Part shown: piece after piece, positions 8,646-19,515 of the stretch
Layout: every line of letters begins with the position of its first letter
Position numbering within the stretch: position 1 is the stretch's first letter
From: Saccharopolyspora aridisoli
GTDB taxonomy: Bacteria > Actinomycetota > Actinomycetes > Mycobacteriales > Pseudonocardiaceae
Reading direction: 5' to 3'
DNA: 64,000 nt
NCBI RefSeq assembly: GCF_004348445.1
Contig: NZ_SMKV01000008.1
Coordinates: 1-64,000 of the forward strand
The notes under the pieces: model-generated
What the model was told of the DNA's origin: nothing
Database searches by the model: none
Seen by the model: the letters and a program-made list of their open reading frames with translations, nothing else
Position numbers and translations under genes: made by a program

Positions 8646-9854
8646 TCAGGCGGTGAGCTCGGATTCGGTCGCGGGAGATGCCTGGTGCGAGGCCACGACG
8701 CCGCTCCGCTTCGGGCGGCTGTCCAGCCGGCCCGACAGCACCGCGAAGCCCAGTCCGACCAGCGCCAGCAGCGCGCCGATCCAACTCGGTGAGACCAGCC
8801 CGAACCCGGCGGCGATCACCACGCCGCCCAGGTAGGCGCCCAGCGAGTTGGCGATGTTGAACGTGGACTGGATGCTCGCCGAACCCAGCGCCGGGGCCTC
8901 CTTGGCCTCGTCCAGGATGCGGGCCTGGATGCTCGGGATCGCGGTGAACCCGGTCGCGCCGATCAGGAAGACCATGATCGGGGCGATGATCGGGTTCTGC
9001 GCGGTCAGCGCGAACACCACCAGCGACACCGCCAGCGCGGAGATGCCCACGCACAGCGTCTTCACCGGCGAGCGGTCGGCGAGCCGGCCGCCCACCGCGG
9101 TGCCGACGGTCATGCCGACGCCGAACACGGCCAGCAGCGGGGTGACCGCTGTGGCGCTGAAGCCGGCCACGTCGGTGAGCACCGGCTTGATGTAGCTGTA
9201 GAAGGAGAAGATCGCGGCGAAGCCGAACACGACGACGGCGAAGGCGAGCCACACCTGCGGGCGGCGGAACGCCCGCAGCTCACCGCGGAGGCTGACCTCG
9301 GTGGGCTTGGGCTGCTTGGGCACCAGCACCGCCACGGCGGCCAGCGCGACCACGCCGATCACGGCGACCAGGCCGAACGCCCAGCGCCACCCGAAGGCGT
9401 GCCCGAGCTGGGTGCCGATCGGCACGCCGACGATGTTGGCGATGGTGAGGCCGATGAACATCATCGAGATCGCCTGCCCGCGCCGGTCGGCGGAGACCAG
9501 TCCGGCGGCCACGACCGCGCCGATGCCGAAGAACGCGCCGTGCGGCAGTCCGGAGATGAACCGGGCGACCAGCAGCGTCTCGTGGTTCATCGCGAACGCC
9601 GAGAACAGGTTCCCGGCCGTGAACAGCACCAGCATGTGCAGCAGCATCGTCTTGCGGCGGGAGCGCAGGCCGATCATGGTGAGCGCGGGCGCGCCGATGA
9701 CGACGCCGAGTGCGTACAGCGAGATGTAACCTCCGGCGTCGGGGATCGACACCTGCAGGTCGGTGGCCACTTCAGGCAGCAGCCCCATCATCACGAACTC
9801 GGTCGTTCCGATCCCGAATGCGGCGATGGCCAGAGCCAACAGGGCAATGGGCAA
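8646..9854 (-). CDS. MFS transporter, DHA1/AraJ-like drug or sugar efflux
   Basis: A 402-aa membrane protein with 12 predicted helices. The N-terminal GIGTTEFVMMGLLPEVA is typical of the AraJ/chloramphenicol-resistance branch of the major facilitator superfamily, and GLRSRRK fits the loop 2-3 signature position. A proton-driven exporter by family; substrate unknown. The 198-bp stretch between this gene and the ctaD stop contains nothing I recognise. Confidence 0.85.
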   Translation of the reverse strand: MPIALLALAIAAFGIGTTEFVMMGLLPEVATDLQVSIPDAGGYISLYALGVVIGAPALTMIGLRSRRKTMLLHMLVLFTAGNLFSAFAMNHETLLVARFISGLPHGAFFGIGAVVAAGLVSADRRGQAISMMFIGLTIANIVGVPIGTQLGHAFGWRWAFGLVAVIGVVALAAVAVLVPKQPKPTEVSLRGELRAFRRPQVWLAFAVVVFGFAAIFSFYSYIKPVLTDVAGFSATAVTPLLAVFGVGMTVGTAVGGRLADRSPVKTLCVGISALAVSLVVFALTAQNPIIAPIMVFLIGATGFTAIPSIQARILDEAKEAPALGSASIQSTFNIANSLGAYLGGVVIAAGFGLVSPSWIGALLALVGLGFAVLSGRLDSRPKRSGVVASHQASPATESELTA

Positions 9855-10052
9855 GGAAGTCCCCCGTGTGGTGAAGAAGGTGGTGGTCTGTTCCGCGCGC
9901 GCTGCGCTGCACGGCGTGTCAGGCGGTCATCGCCTCGTGGGTGCGCGGTCGACGGGAACGATTCAGTCCCGGCGCCGATGGCGCTTCACACGTGTTCAAC
10001 AGTACGCAGGCCTGTGCTCTTCCTCGTCCAGGTATGAAACGCGCCACGGAGG

Positions 10053-11765
10053 TCATCGCCCGTTCGGCCCACGGGCGCGGTGCACGAGGGCGTCCGCCTC
10101 GGTCTCCAGGCGCTTGGCCATGTGCGGGTAGTGCAGCTCGAAGGCCGGGCGGATGGACCTGATGCGCGGCAACGCGGTGAAGTTGTGCCGCGGCGGCGGG
10201 CACGACGTCGCCCACTCCAGGGAGTTGCCGTGGCCCCACGGGTCGTCCACGTCGACCGGCGTGCCGAAGCGGTAGCTGGTGAGGACGTTGTAGAGGAACG
10301 GCAGCATCGAAGCGCCGAGCACGAACGCGCCGATGGTGGAGACCGTGTTCAGAGCCGTGAAACCGTCGGTGACCAGGTAGTCGGCGTAGCGGCGCGGCAT
10401 CCCCTCGTCGCCGAGCCAGTGCTGCACCAGGAACGTCAGGTGGAACCCCACGAACGTCAGCCAGAAGTGCAGCTTGCCCAGCCGCTCGTCGAGCATTCGT
10501 CCGGTGATCTTCGGGAACCAGAAGTAGACCCCTGCGAACACCGCGAACACGATCGTGCCGAACAGCACGTAGTGGAAGTGCGCCACGACGAAGTAGGTGT
10601 CGGTGATGTGGAAGTCCAGCGGCGGTGAGGCCAGCAGGACCCCGGTCAGGCCGCCGAGCAGGAACGTCACCAAGAACCCGATCGAGAACAGCATCGGTGA
10701 CTCGAACGTCAGCTGCCCACGCCACATCGTCCCGATCCAGTTGAAGAACTTGATGCCCGTCGGGACCGCGATCAGGAACGTGGCGAACGAGAAGAACGGC
10801 AGCAGCACAGCCCCGGTGGCGAACATGTGGTGCGCCCACACGACCGCGGACAGGCCCATGATGACCATGGTGGCCAGCACCAACCCGGCGTAGCCGAACA
10901 GCGGTTTCCGGCTGAACACCGGCAGGATCTCGGTGGCGATCCCGAAGAACGGCAGCGCCACGATGTAGACCTCGGGATGCCCGAAGAACCAGAAGAGGTG
11001 CTGGTAGAGGATCGCTCCGCCGTGGGCCGGGTCGAAGACGTGCCCGCCGAGGTGGCGGTCGACCAGCAGCCCGAACAGCGCGGCGGTCAGGATCGGGAAC
11101 GCCATCAGCACCAGGATGCTGGTGGCCAGGATGTTCCAGGTGAAGATCGGCATCCGCCACATCGTCATCCCCGGGCAGCGCAGGCACACCACGGTCGTGA
11201 TCATGTTGACCGCGCCCAGGATCGTGCCCAGACCGCTGACGATCAGCCCGGCCGCCCACAGGTCGCCGCCGGGCCCGACGCTGTACGCGCCGCGCGACAG
11301 CGGTGCGTACGCGGTCCAGCCGAAGTCGGCCGCGCCGCCGGGCATCAGCAACCCGCTGATCACGGTCAGCCCGCCGAACAGGAAAAGCCAGTAGGAGAAG
11401 GCGTTCAGCCGCGGGAACGCCACGTCCGGCGCGCCGATCTGCAGCGGGAGGATCACGTTGGCGAAGCCGAACACGATCGGTGTGGCGAACAGCAGCAGCA
11501 TGATCGTGCCGTGCATGGTGAACAGCTGGTTGTACTGCTCCTGGGACAGGAACTGCAGGCCGGGGACGGCCAGTTCGCCGCGGATCAGCAGCGCCATCGC
11601 TCCGCCTGCGATGAAGAAGGCGAACGAGGTGATCAGGTACAGGACCCCGATGTCCTTGGGGTCGGTGGTCCGCAGCCAGGGCACCAGCCGCGCGCCCTTG
11701 CGCGGGCGTCTTCCGGCCGCGGTCCTGGTGGGCACCGCCGTCGGTTGGATCTGGGTGGTTGCCAT
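10053..11765 (-). CDS. ctaD: Cytochrome c oxidase subunit I
   Basis: A 570-aa catalytic subunit of the aa3-type terminal oxidase, which reduces O2 to water and pumps protons. Heme and copper ligands are clear: TMHGTIM for low-spin heme, [11 protein letters not shown] containing the CuB His and cross-linked Tyr, AHHMF for the CuB His pair, and [10 protein letters not shown] for the heme a3 and a ligands. About 12 transmembrane helices. The N-terminal 30 residues are a basic cytoplasmic tail as in actinobacterial CtaD. No other oxidase subunit is adjacent, which is common for ctaD in this phylum. Confidence 0.96.
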   Translation of the reverse strand: MATTQIQPTAVPTRTAAGRRPRKGARLVPWLRTTDPKDIGVLYLITSFAFFIAGGAMALLIRGELAVPGLQFLSQEQYNQLFTMHGTIMLLLFATPIVFGFANVILPLQIGAPDVAFPRLNAFSYWLFLFGGLTVISGLLMPGGAADFGWTAYAPLSRGAYSVGPGGDLWAAGLIVSGLGTILGAVNMITTVVCLRCPGMTMWRMPIFTWNILATSILVLMAFPILTAALFGLLVDRHLGGHVFDPAHGGAILYQHLFWFFGHPEVYIVALPFFGIATEILPVFSRKPLFGYAGLVLATMVIMGLSAVVWAHHMFATGAVLLPFFSFATFLIAVPTGIKFFNWIGTMWRGQLTFESPMLFSIGFLVTFLLGGLTGVLLASPPLDFHITDTYFVVAHFHYVLFGTIVFAVFAGVYFWFPKITGRMLDERLGKLHFWLTFVGFHLTFLVQHWLGDEGMPRRYADYLVTDGFTALNTVSTIGAFVLGASMLPFLYNVLTSYRFGTPVDVDDPWGHGNSLEWATSCPPPRHNFTALPRIRSIRPAFELHYPHMAKRLETEADALVHRARGPNGR

Positions 11766-11955
11766 GCCAGCCTCCGGCCTTCGCGGGAGCGACCTGTACC
11801 GACCAATGCTCCGCCCTTAACCGCGGATCCGCCTACGCAACCTTCGTCCCGCGCGCAGGGCGCCGGGCAGCCGAACGGTTGTTGATCAAGCGCGGTTCGG
11901 GCCAGCGCCGTGCCCGGTGGCACCCCGTCTCCACGATCCGGAGCCCGGCGGGGGT

Positions 11956-12525
11956 TCAGATCGCTGCGATGGCCCCGTGCGCCATGTCGCGGAGGAGTCG
12001 CGACATGGCCGAGGTGTCCAGGTGAGCGCTGAACGGGGTCGAGTTGATCAGGCCGAACACCGCGTGCGCCGCCGCGCGGGCGCGGGGCCGGTCCAGCTCC
12101 GGGCGGGCGTCGCGCAGCACCGCGACCCACACTTCGACGTAGAGCCGCTGGGATTCCCGGACACGGCGGTGGTCGCGGTCGGAGAGGGAGTCCAGGTCGC
12201 GCATGTGCACCGTGATCAGCGCCGGGTTGTGCAGCGCGAACTCCACGTGCCAGCGCACCAGGCGGTCCAGGGCGTCCTGCGAGCCGGAAGCGGCGTCGAC
12301 CCGGTGCTTGCCGCCGAGCAGCAGCCGGTCGCTGATGCCTGTCAGCAGCTCGGCCAGCATCGCGTCCTTGCTGCGGAAGTGCCGGTACAGCGCGGGTCCG
12401 GAGATGCCCACGGCGGCTCCGATGTCGTCGATGCCGACGCCGTGGAAGCCGGCGCGGGCGAACTTCTCCGCCGCCGCGGTCAGGATCTGCTCGCGCCGGG
12501 TCGGTTTCGCCGCATCGGTCGACAT
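11956..12525 (-). CDS. TetR-family repressor of the acyl-CoA carboxylase operon
   Basis: A 189-aa TetR regulator. The N-terminal helix-turn-helix runs RREQILTAAAEKFARAGFHG through GISGPALYRHFRSKDAML, followed by a helical ligand domain. It is divergent from the carboxylase/dehydrogenase operon, with GTTAAC-containing repeats in the shared intergenic region. By analogy with mycobacterial and pseudomonad leucine-degradation loci it probably represses the operon until an acyl-CoA ligand binds; this is inference. Confidence 0.85.
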   Translation of the reverse strand: MSTDAAKPTRREQILTAAAEKFARAGFHGVGIDDIGAAVGISGPALYRHFRSKDAMLAELLTGISDRLLLGGKHRVDAASGSQDALDRLVRWHVEFALHNPALITVHMRDLDSLSDRDHRRVRESQRLYVEVWVAVLRDARPELDRPRARAAAHAVFGLINSTPFSAHLDTSAMSRLLRDMAHGAIAAI

Positions 12526-12548
12526 GCTGCTCGATACTAGACGATTCG

Positions 12549-12580
12549 GTTAACCGCCGTTAACATGGAGTCAAGTTAAC
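12549..12580. promoter_or_regulatory. Probable TetR operator (GTTAAC repeats)
   Basis: Three GTTAAC hexamers occur at 12549-12554, 12559-12564 and 12575-12580, the first two forming a symmetric GTTAAC-CGCC-GTTAAC element. They lie between the tetR start and the carboxylase start, where a repressor would block both promoters. An in-frame ATG at 12582 lies next to the last repeat and is therefore less likely as the start of the carboxylase gene. Confidence 0.6.
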
Positions 12581-12614
12581 GATGACTAACCGAGCCAAGC
12601 GGAAGGTGTGCCCC

Positions 12615-14228
12615 ATGGATGCGCCCGTTCTGCGCACGTCGGTGGACCCGGACTCGCCGGAGTTCGCGCGCAACGCCGAGCAGCACGCCAAGCTCGTCGA
12701 CGACCTGAACGCGCAGCTGGACAGAGCCCGTGCGGGCGGGTCGGAGAAGGCGCGCGCCAGGCACGTCGAGCGCGGCAAGCTGCTGCCCCGGGACAGGGTT
12801 GACGCGCTGCTCGACCGCGGCTCGCCGTTCCTGGAGCTCTCGCCGATGGCCGCCCACGGGCTCTACGACGACGAGGCACCCTCGGCGGGGATCATCACCG
12901 GAGTCGGCCGGGTGTCCGGTCGTGAGTGCGTGGTGGTGGCCAACGACGCGACGGTCAAGGGCGGCACCTACTACCCGGTGACGGTCAAGAAGCACCTGCG
13001 CGCGCAGGAAGTCGCGCTGCACAACAACCTGCCCTGCTTGTACCTGGTCGACTCTGGCGGCGCGTTCCTGCCCAGGCAGGACGACGTGTTCCCCGACCGC
13101 GAGCACTTCGGCCGGATCTTCTACAACCAGGCCACGATGTCCGCTCGCGGCATCCCGCAGATCGCCGCCGTCCTCGGCTCCTGCACGGCCGGCGGTGCCT
13201 ACGTGCCGGCGATGAGCGACGAGGCCGTGATCGTCCGCGAGCAGGGCACGATCTTCCTGGGTGGTCCGCCGCTGGTGAAGGCTGCGACCGGGGCCGAGGT
13301 GACAGCCGAGGAGCTGGGCGGCGGCGAGCTGCACTCGCGCACCTCGGGGGTCACCGACCACCTCGCTGCGGACGACGCCGACGCGCTGCGCATCGTCCGC
13401 AGCATCGTGAGCACGCTCGGTCCGCGCGAGCCGCGCCCGTGGGAGGTCGCGCCGGGCGAGGAGCCCGCGGTCGATCCCGACGAGATCTACGGCGCGGTGC
13501 CCACCGACTCCCGCACCCCCTACGACGTGCGCGAGGTGATCGCGCGGATCGTCGACGGCAGCCGCTTCGCCGAGTTCAAGCACGACTACGGCCAGACGTT
13601 GGTGACCGGTTTCGCCCGCATCCACGGCCAGCCGGTCGGCATCATCGCCAACAACGGAATCCTGTTCAGCGAGTCCGCCCAGAAGGGCGCGCACTTCATC
13701 GAGCTGTGCGACAAGCGCTCTACCCCGTTGGTGTTCCTGCAGAACATCTCCGGGTTCATGGTCGGCAAGGAGTACGAGGCCGGAGGCATCGCCAAGCACG
13801 GCGCGAAGATGGTCACCGCCGTCGCCTGCGCCCGGGTCCCGAAGTTCACCGTGGTCATCGGCGGCTCGTTCGGCGCGGGCAACTACTCGATGTGCGGCCG
13901 GGCGTACTCGCCGCGGTTCATGTGGATGTGGCCCAACGCCCGGATCTCGGTGATGGGCGGTGAGCAAGCAGCGTCGGTGCTGGCCACCGTCCGGCGCGAC
14001 CAGCTCGACGCACGCGGCGAGCAGTGGCCCGCCGCGGACGAAGAAGCGTTCAAGCAGCCGATCCGCGACCAGTACGAGCACCAGGGCCACCCCTACTACG
14101 CGACGGCCCGGCTCTGGGACGACGGCGTGATCGACCCGAAGCAGACCCGGGACGTGCTGGGCCTGGCCATCTCCGCGGCGGGCAACGCGCCGTTGGAACC
14201 GATCTCCTACGGCGTTTTCCGGATGTGA
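12615..14228 (+). CDS. Acyl-CoA carboxylase carboxyltransferase (beta) subunit, methylcrotonyl-CoA type
   Basis: A 537-aa carboxyltransferase that moves CO2 from carboxybiotin to an acyl-CoA. Family hallmarks include [34 protein letters not shown] and [20 protein letters not shown]. Overall it matches AccD1/MccB rather than the propionyl- or acetyl-CoA paralogues. ATG 12615 is preceded by GGAAGG. It is followed three bases after its stop by the alpha subunit region. With the downstream acyl-CoA dehydrogenase, it suggests leucine or branched acyl-CoA breakdown, as in the mycobacterial accD1-accA1-fadE19 cluster. Confidence 0.92.
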   Translation: MDAPVLRTSVDPDSPEFARNAEQHAKLVDDLNAQLDRARAGGSEKARARHVERGKLLPRDRVDALLDRGSPFLELSPMAAHGLYDDEAPSAGIITGVGRVSGRECVVVANDATVKGGTYYPVTVKKHLRAQEVALHNNLPCLYLVDSGGAFLPRQDDVFPDREHFGRIFYNQATMSARGIPQIAAVLGSCTAGGAYVPAMSDEAVIVREQGTIFLGGPPLVKAATGAEVTAEELGGGELHSRTSGVTDHLAADDADALRIVRSIVSTLGPREPRPWEVAPGEEPAVDPDEIYGAVPTDSRTPYDVREVIARIVDGSRFAEFKHDYGQTLVTGFARIHGQPVGIIANNGILFSESAQKGAHFIELCDKRSTPLVFLQNISGFMVGKEYEAGGIAKHGAKMVTAVACARVPKFTVVIGGSFGAGNYSMCGRAYSPRFMWMWPNARISVMGGEQAASVLATVRRDQLDARGEQWPAADEEAFKQPIRDQYEHQGHPYYATARLWDDGVIDPKQTRDVLGLAISAAGNAPLEPISYGVFRM

Positions 14229-14237
14229 GGGATGAGC

Positions 14238-16247
14238 ATGTTCGACACCGTGCTGGTCGCCAACCGCGGGGAGATCGCGGTTCGGATCGTCCGCACCTTG
14301 CGTGAAATGGGCATCCGCTCGGTCGCGGTGTTCAGCGACGCCGACCGCGATGCCCGCCACGTAGCCGAAGCCGACACGTCGGTCCACATCGGACCCGCGT
14401 TGGCGACCGAGAGCTACCTCAACGGCAAGCGGATCCTCGACGCGGCTCGGGAAACGGGTGCGCAGGCGATCCATCCTGGTTACGGGTTCTTGGCCGAGAA
14501 CGCCGACTTCGCACGCGCCTGCGAGCAGGCCGGCGTGGTGTTCATCGGCCCGCCCGCGAGCGCGATCGAGTCGATGGGCGACAAGATCCGCGCCAAGCAG
14601 GCCGTCTCGGCAGCAGGGGTTCCGGTGGTGCCGGGCCGCAGCGACACCGGCATGACCGACGCCGACCTGCACCGGGCCGCGCTGGGCGTCGGGTTCCCCG
14701 TGCTGATCAAGCCCTCGGCGGGCGGTGGCGGCAAGGGGATGCGGCTGGTGCACGCCGAAGCCGAGGTGGACGACCAGATCGCCTCGGCGCGCCGCGAGGC
14801 CGGTTCGTCCTTCGGTGATGACACCCTGTTCGTCGAGCGGTTCGTCTCGCGGCCCCGGCACATCGAGGTCCAGGTCCTCGCCGACTCGCACGGCAACGTC
14901 GTGCATCTCGGCGAACGGGAGTGCAGCCTGCAGCGGCGGCACCAGAAGATCATCGAAGAGGCGCCGTCGCCGCTGCTCGATGCCCAGACGCGCGCCCGGA
15001 TCGGGGCCTCGGCGGCCGACGCCGCGCGCGCGGTCGGCTACACGGGCGCCGGCACGGTGGAGTTCATCGTCTCGGCCGACCGGCCGGACGAGTTCTTCTT
15101 CATGGAGATGAACACCCGCTTGCAGGTCGAGCACCCGGTGACCGAGCTGGTCACGGCGGTGCGCGGCGAGCGAGGTGTGGACCTCGTCGAGCAGCAGGTC
15201 CGGGTGGCCTCGGGCCAGCCGCTGACCTGGGAGCAGCAGGACCTGACGCTCGACGGTCACGCCGTCGAGGCCCGCGTCTACGCCGAGGACCCGGCCCGCG
15301 GTTTCCTGCCCACCGGTGGTGAGCTCCTCGCCGTCCACGAACCCACCGGTCCCGGAATCCGCGTCGACTCCGGCATCCGCCCCGGCGGCAGCGTCGGCTC
15401 GGACTACGACCCGATGCTGGCCAAGGTCATCGCCTGGGCTCCCGACCGGGCAGACGCCCTGCGCCGTCTCGACAAGGCCCTCGCCGACGCCACGATCCTC
15501 GGCCTGAACAGCAACATCGCCTTCCTGCGCGCCCTGCTGCAGCACGCCGACGTCCTCGCGGGCAACCTCGACACGGGCCTGGTCGAACGCGACCTGGAGT
15601 CGTTGACCGAGAGCGCGGTGCCCGAGCACGCCTACGTCGCAGCAGCGATGGGACGGCTCATCGCCGCCCAGCCGAGCAGTGGGTCCACTCCCTGGGACGC
15701 GCTCACCGGCTGGCGCCTCGGTCGCCCGGCGTGGAGCACCTGGCGCTTCACCGGAGACCTCAAGGTCCACCTCCGGGGCGCCCCGGAGCGCGCGGAGGTC
15801 GCGGTCGAGAACGGGGACACGACGGCGTCGGCGGAAGCCTCTGGCCACCTCCGAAGCGACGTCCTCACCGTCACCTACCAGGGACGGACCCGCTGGTACC
15901 GGTGCGCGCACGTCGACGGCACCACTTGGCTGGCCGCGGACGGGCACACCTGGGCGCTCACCGAGCACCGGCTGCTGGCCGAACGCGGCGACGCCGCCGG
16001 CCGCTCCGACGGCGTCGTCACCGCCCCGATGCCGGGAACGGTGCTGGTCGCCGACGTCACCCAGGGCCAGCAGGTGAGCAGCGGCCAGCGGCTGTTCGTC
16101 GTCGAGGCGATGAAGATGGAGCACACCGTCACCGCCCCGATCGACGGAACCGTCACCGAAGTCCACGCGAGGAAGGGGCAGTCGGTCGGGCTCGATCAGC
16201 CGCTGGCCGTTCTCACCGCCGAAGGGGAGGGAAGACGCGATGGTTGA
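14238..16247 (+). CDS. Acyl-CoA carboxylase biotin carboxylase/BCCP (alpha) subunit
   Basis: A 669-aa biotin-dependent carboxylase alpha chain. The N-terminal biotin carboxylase domain starts [19 protein letters not shown], with the ATP-grasp glycine loop [11 protein letters not shown] and [14 protein letters not shown]. The C-terminal biotinyl domain carries EAMKMEHTV with the biotinylated Lys. ATG 14238 has GAGGG six bases upstream; ATG 14232 is possible. The stop overlaps the next gene by eight bases, indicating translational coupling. It pairs with the beta subunit just upstream. Confidence 0.93.
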   Translation: MFDTVLVANRGEIAVRIVRTLREMGIRSVAVFSDADRDARHVAEADTSVHIGPALATESYLNGKRILDAARETGAQAIHPGYGFLAENADFARACEQAGVVFIGPPASAIESMGDKIRAKQAVSAAGVPVVPGRSDTGMTDADLHRAALGVGFPVLIKPSAGGGGKGMRLVHAEAEVDDQIASARREAGSSFGDDTLFVERFVSRPRHIEVQVLADSHGNVVHLGERECSLQRRHQKIIEEAPSPLLDAQTRARIGASAADAARAVGYTGAGTVEFIVSADRPDEFFFMEMNTRLQVEHPVTELVTAVRGERGVDLVEQQVRVASGQPLTWEQQDLTLDGHAVEARVYAEDPARGFLPTGGELLAVHEPTGPGIRVDSGIRPGGSVGSDYDPMLAKVIAWAPDRADALRRLDKALADATILGLNSNIAFLRALLQHADVLAGNLDTGLVERDLESLTESAVPEHAYVAAAMGRLIAAQPSSGSTPWDALTGWRLGRPAWSTWRFTGDLKVHLRGAPERAEVAVENGDTTASAEASGHLRSDVLTVTYQGRTRWYRCAHVDGTTWLAADGHTWALTEHRLLAERGDAAGRSDGVVTAPMPGTVLVADVTQGQQVSSGQRLFVVEAMKMEHTVTAPIDGTVTEVHARKGQSVGLDQPLAVLTAEGEGRRDG

Positions 16248-17397
16248 CCACCGGCTCAGCGAGGAGCACGAAGCGCTGCGCGAAAGCGTGCGGGAGTTCG
16301 CGCGCAAGGAAGTAGCCCCGGTCATCGCCGACTACTACGAGCGGGAGGAGTTCGCCTACCCGCTGGTGCGCAAGATGGGTGAGATGGGCCTGTTCGGCCT
16401 GCCGGTTCCGGAGGAGCACGGCGGCATGGGCGGCGACTACTTCGCGCTGTGCCTGGCGTTGGAGGAGCTGGGGCGCATCGACCAGTCGGTGGCCATCACC
16501 CTCGAAGCCGGGGTGTCGCTGGGCATCATGCCGATCCTGCGCTTCGGCTCGGAGGAGCAGAAGCGCACGTGGTTGTCCAAGCTGGCTCAGGGCGAGGCGT
16601 TGGGCGCGTTCGGCCTCACCGAACCCGACGGCGGCTCCGACGCAGGCGCTACCCGCACGACGGCGGTGCTCGACGGCGACGAATGGGTGATCAACGGATC
16701 GAAGGCGTTCATCACCAACTCCGGCACCGAGATGACCGGGTTCGTCACGGTCACCGCCGTCACCGGTGAGCGTCCGGACGGCCGCAAGGAGATCTCGGCG
16801 ATCCTGGTGCCCTCGGGCACCCCGGGCTTCACGGTCGCCAAGAAGTACTCGAAGGTCGGCTGGAACGCCTCCGACACCCACGCCCTGTCCTTCGACGACT
16901 GCCGGGTCCCGGTGGCCAACCTCGTCGGCGAACGCGGTCGGGGTTACGCCCAGTTCCTGGCCACGCTCACCGAGGGCCGGGTGGCGATCGCCGCGCTCGG
17001 CGTCGGCACGGCCCAGGGCTGCGTCGACGAGTGCCTACGCTACCTGGGAGAGCGCGAGGCGTTCGGGCACAAGATCGGCGAGTACCAGGCGATGCAGTTC
17101 AAGGTCGCCCAGATGGAGCTGCGGGCCCACACGGCCCGGCTGGCCTACTACGACGCGGCTTCGCGGATGGTGCGCGGCGAGCCGTACAAGAAGGAGGCCG
17201 CGATCGCCAAGCTCGCCTCGTCGAACGCGGCGATGGACAACGCCCGCGACGCCACGCAGATCTTCGGCGGCTACGGCTTCATGAACGAGACGCCCGTGGG
17301 TCGCTTCTACCGCGACTCCAAGATCCTGGAGATCGGTGAGGGCACCAGCGAGGTGCAGCTCATGCTCATCGCCAGGGAGCTCGGCCTACCAGCCTGA
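16240..17397 (+). CDS. Acyl-CoA dehydrogenase (isovaleryl-CoA/FadE19-like)
   Basis: A 385-aa FAD-dependent acyl-CoA dehydrogenase that introduces a 2,3-double bond. Motifs are [14 protein letters not shown] for FAD contacts, [11 protein letters not shown], and [11 protein letters not shown] near the C-terminus. Position in an operon with methylcrotonyl-CoA-type carboxylase subunits suggests isovaleryl- or other short branched acyl-CoA as substrate, supplying the carboxylase; the exact substrate is inferred. It overlaps the alpha subunit by eight bases and is followed by a strong stem-loop. Confidence 0.9.
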   Translation: MVDHRLSEEHEALRESVREFARKEVAPVIADYYEREEFAYPLVRKMGEMGLFGLPVPEEHGGMGGDYFALCLALEELGRIDQSVAITLEAGVSLGIMPILRFGSEEQKRTWLSKLAQGEALGAFGLTEPDGGSDAGATRTTAVLDGDEWVINGSKAFITNSGTEMTGFVTVTAVTGERPDGRKEISAILVPSGTPGFTVAKKYSKVGWNASDTHALSFDDCRVPVANLVGERGRGYAQFLATLTEGRVAIAALGVGTAQGCVDECLRYLGEREAFGHKIGEYQAMQFKVAQMELRAHTARLAYYDAASRMVRGEPYKKEAAIAKLASSNAAMDNARDATQIFGGYGFMNETPVGRFYRDSKILEIGEGTSEVQLMLIARELGLPA

Positions 17398-17407
17398 GCA
17401 AGAACGA

Positions 17408-17452
17408 GAGGTCGTGGTCGCGAGCGGGGGGCTTCGCGGCCACGACCTCTTC
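17408..17452. terminator. Stem-loop terminator between convergent genes
   Basis: A 15-bp stem (17408-17422 with 17435-17449, one G-U pair) with a 12-base loop, followed by a short pyrimidine-rich tail TTCC. It separates the carboxylase operon from the convergent ribbon-helix-helix gene. Confidence 0.7.
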
Positions 17453-17462
17453 CTTCGCCGTC

Positions 17463-17924
17463 TCACATGGGTCGATAGCGGTCGACCGGGACGGTCATCT
17501 CTTCGGTCTGCTCGACGTCGGGGATTCCGCCGGCGAGTCGTGCTTGCATCGGGTCGGGGGTGTTGTCGGGATGGGGGCCGTCCTGACCGGGCCACGCGGG
17601 TGCCTGAGCCATCGGCTGCTGCTGCGCCTGCGGCTGGGCCGCGTGCTCCTCTTCGGCGATCTCGAGGTGCTGCATCACCCAGTCCCGCGCGAGCGAGGCC
17701 GGGGATGTTCCCTGCTTGAAGGCGAGCTCGCGGAGACGCTCGTTTGCCAGCAGCGGCAGCCGCAGCTGGTACACCTGAGCGGCACCGAAGCGACGCCCTG
17801 ATCCGGTGGTTTCGGGGCTTTCCTCCGGGTCAAGCGCAGCCAGGTACGACTCGAATTCGGGGTCCGGTTCGGCTTCTTCGGCTGAATTGCGCTGCCGATT
17901 CGCCTTCGTTCGTCCTAGAGCCAC
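17463..17924 (-). CDS. Ribbon-helix-helix-like DNA-binding protein
   Basis: A 153-aa protein. The central VYQLRLPLLANERLRELA, followed by GTSPASLARDWVMQHL, has the strand-helix-helix layout of Arc/MetJ/CopG regulators. The N-terminal third is acidic; the C-terminal third is Gln/Pro/Ala rich and probably disordered. GTG at 17924 is the likely start because the reading before it is Arg-rich and lacks a ribosome site. Targets unknown. The gene stands alone. Confidence 0.65.
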   Translation of the reverse strand: MALGRTKANRQRNSAEEAEPDPEFESYLAALDPEESPETTGSGRRFGAAQVYQLRLPLLANERLRELAFKQGTSPASLARDWVMQHLEIAEEEHAAQPQAQQQPMAQAPAWPGQDGPHPDNTPDPMQARLAGGIPDVEQTEEMTVPVDRYRPM

Positions 17925-18453
17925 GCGGACACGATAACGGTTGTATTGCGGCCTGCCTATCGTGGCGACCTCGGAGTTCGGCTCGCGGTTCTGGGCGCGG
18001 GGCCGCCACCAGCGAGTGTTCCGATCGAGTGAGATCTGGCGAAAACCCGCTCTGACGTGGAAGGCCCCCGCGCCAGGGGGAGGAGCACGGGGGCTGGAGG
18101 GATCTCCACAGGTGCTGACCGGGGGGTGTGTCAGCGCCGCCGATTGTGGCACGCGCCTCCCCCTCGCGGGGAGCGTTGCGACCACGATTCGTGCATCCGG
18201 CACGGTCCGCATGCGGCCGGTCGGCGGTCTCGCTCGCCCGCTGCGGAACACGAGATCGCGATGATCCGGAATGCGAGCGGCGTCCCGTTCGTTGTCCGGG
18301 GTGGACGCACGGTGTGACGCAGGCAATATCCGAAGTGGATCGACCCACGCACGCGATTACTCTCAGTTGATGTCGAATCACTCTCTGGGGGGCTGCGGCT
18401 GTTGACAACCTGTGGATAACCTGCGGCCGGAACCCGAGGGCCTGGGAGGCGTC
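17925..18453. other. Intergenic stretch of about 530 bases
   Basis: No convincing gene on either strand. One perfect TGTGGATAA (complement of the DnaA-box TTATCCACA) lies at 18411-18419, next to TTGACA at 18402. It is a single copy, so it is not evidence for an origin. Confidence 0.4.
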
Positions 18454-18693
18454 ATGTACGGGTCGCTGGATGTACGAAAGTTCTTGTGGCAGCAGGAAGA
18501 CGGGCAGTCGCGGCAGCAGTCCGCGGTGCCCGGGCAGCGCGTCGGCGAGCCCTCGCGCATCTCGGACGAGCAAGTGCACCGAGCCAGGATCGCGGTCGCT
18601 CGCAGTGCCGAGAGCGCGGAGGACTGCCGCCTGCTGCTGGACATGCTGGGCCTGGTCCCGGACGAGGACGGGCAACCACCCGTGGCGCGCTGA
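18454..18693 (+). CDS. Small conserved-looking protein of unknown function
   Basis: A 79-aa polar protein starting MYGSLDVRKFLWQQ, with a Gln-rich middle and a helical C-terminal half (EQVHRARIAVARSAESAED). GGGAGG lies six bases before ATG 18454, which decides the start. Its first residues, with the upstream Val codon, share the string VMYGSLD with the end of the short ORF at 34584-34727 in the mobile element. No family is recognised. Confidence 0.5.
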   Translation: MYGSLDVRKFLWQQEDGQSRQQSAVPGQRVGEPSRISDEQVHRARIAVARSAESAEDCRLLLDMLGLVPDEDGQPPVAR

Positions 18694-18924
18694 CCTGGAC
18701 CGCGTCGTGGCTGGACCCCGTGTGGGCCGGTCTTGGAGGCGCGGTGAGCTCGCTGCCGAACTCACCGTCGGCAGGCGTTCTACGAACGTGTGACACCCAG
18801 GTGTTCCGCTGGGCGAACAATGCGCATCCGGGGTAACTTCCGGTGGCATATTTGATCAACCGTTCGGGCGTGGTGTCGCCCGCATGGGCGGTCATGCATG
18901 GCCACCGGGGGTCGGAGTCGATCA

Positions 18925-19515
18925 ATGGCACAGCAGCACCGGGCGCATCTCACCCGTCACTCGATCATGGTCGCCGCGGCGGAGGAGATCGACGAGGTCG
19001 GTTACGAGGCGGCCAGGCTCAGCGCGATCCTGCGCCGCTGCGGAACCACCAAGGGTGCGTTCTACTTCCACTTCAGCGGCAAGCAGGAGGTGGCCCACGC
19101 GCTGGTCGAGCGCTACCGCGAGCACCTCGCTGAGCTGAGCACCCGCTGGTACGAGCGCGGGCAGGACCCGCTGGCGACGATGGTCGGCCTCACCTGCGAC
19201 ACGGCTCGCCGCTTGGAGGAGGACGTGCTGCTGCGCGCGGGCCTGTCCCTGGCCTGCAACCACGTCGGCACGGAGACGGACGGCTGGGAGTTCCTGTTCG
19301 ACGACCTGATCGGCCGCGCCGCCGACCACGGCTTGCTGCGTCCGGGCGTGGACCCGGCCGCGACGGCTCGCCTCTGCTACGCGGTGGCCGTCGGCACGAA
19401 CCTGCTCGTGGCGGGCGACCCGCGACGTCTCGCAGCCCGCTTGGAGGAGTCGTGGCGGGTCCTGCTCCCGGGTCTGGCCGTGGACGGCACCCGGGTGGCC
19501 GCAGCAGTCGGCTGA
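18925..19515 (+). CDS. TetR-family regulator of the ArpA/gamma-butyrolactone-receptor type
   Basis: A 196-aa regulator. The N-terminus has HLTRHSIMVAAAEEIDEVGY, then LSAILRRCGTTKGAFYFHFS. This matches the DNA-binding signature of ArpA/ScbR-like gamma-butyrolactone receptors better than generic TetR proteins. ATG 18925 has GGAG seven bases upstream. No butyrolactone synthase gene is nearby, so it may be an orphan pseudo-receptor controlling secondary metabolism or morphology. Ligand and targets unknown. Confidence 0.75.
   Translation: MAQQHRAHLTRHSIMVAAAEEIDEVGYEAARLSAILRRCGTTKGAFYFHFSGKQEVAHALVERYREHLAELSTRWYERGQDPLATMVGLTCDTARRLEEDVLLRAGLSLACNHVGTETDGWEFLFDDLIGRAADHGLLRPGVDPAATARLCYAVAVGTNLLVAGDPRRLAARLEESWRVLLPGLAVDGTRVAAAVG

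Noticed and set aside
10827-11885. A 352-codon plus-strand frame
   Set aside because: Antisense to ctaD, which has all heme and copper ligands on the minus strand.
12576-16325. A 1249-codon open frame on the minus strand
   Set aside because: It is the complement of the carboxylase operon; high GC keeps the frame open, and the translation is Arg/His/Gly/Val rich with no motif.
18402-18419. Chromosomal origin signal (DnaA box next to TTGACA)
   Set aside because: Only one DnaA-like nonamer and no dnaA/dnaN nearby.
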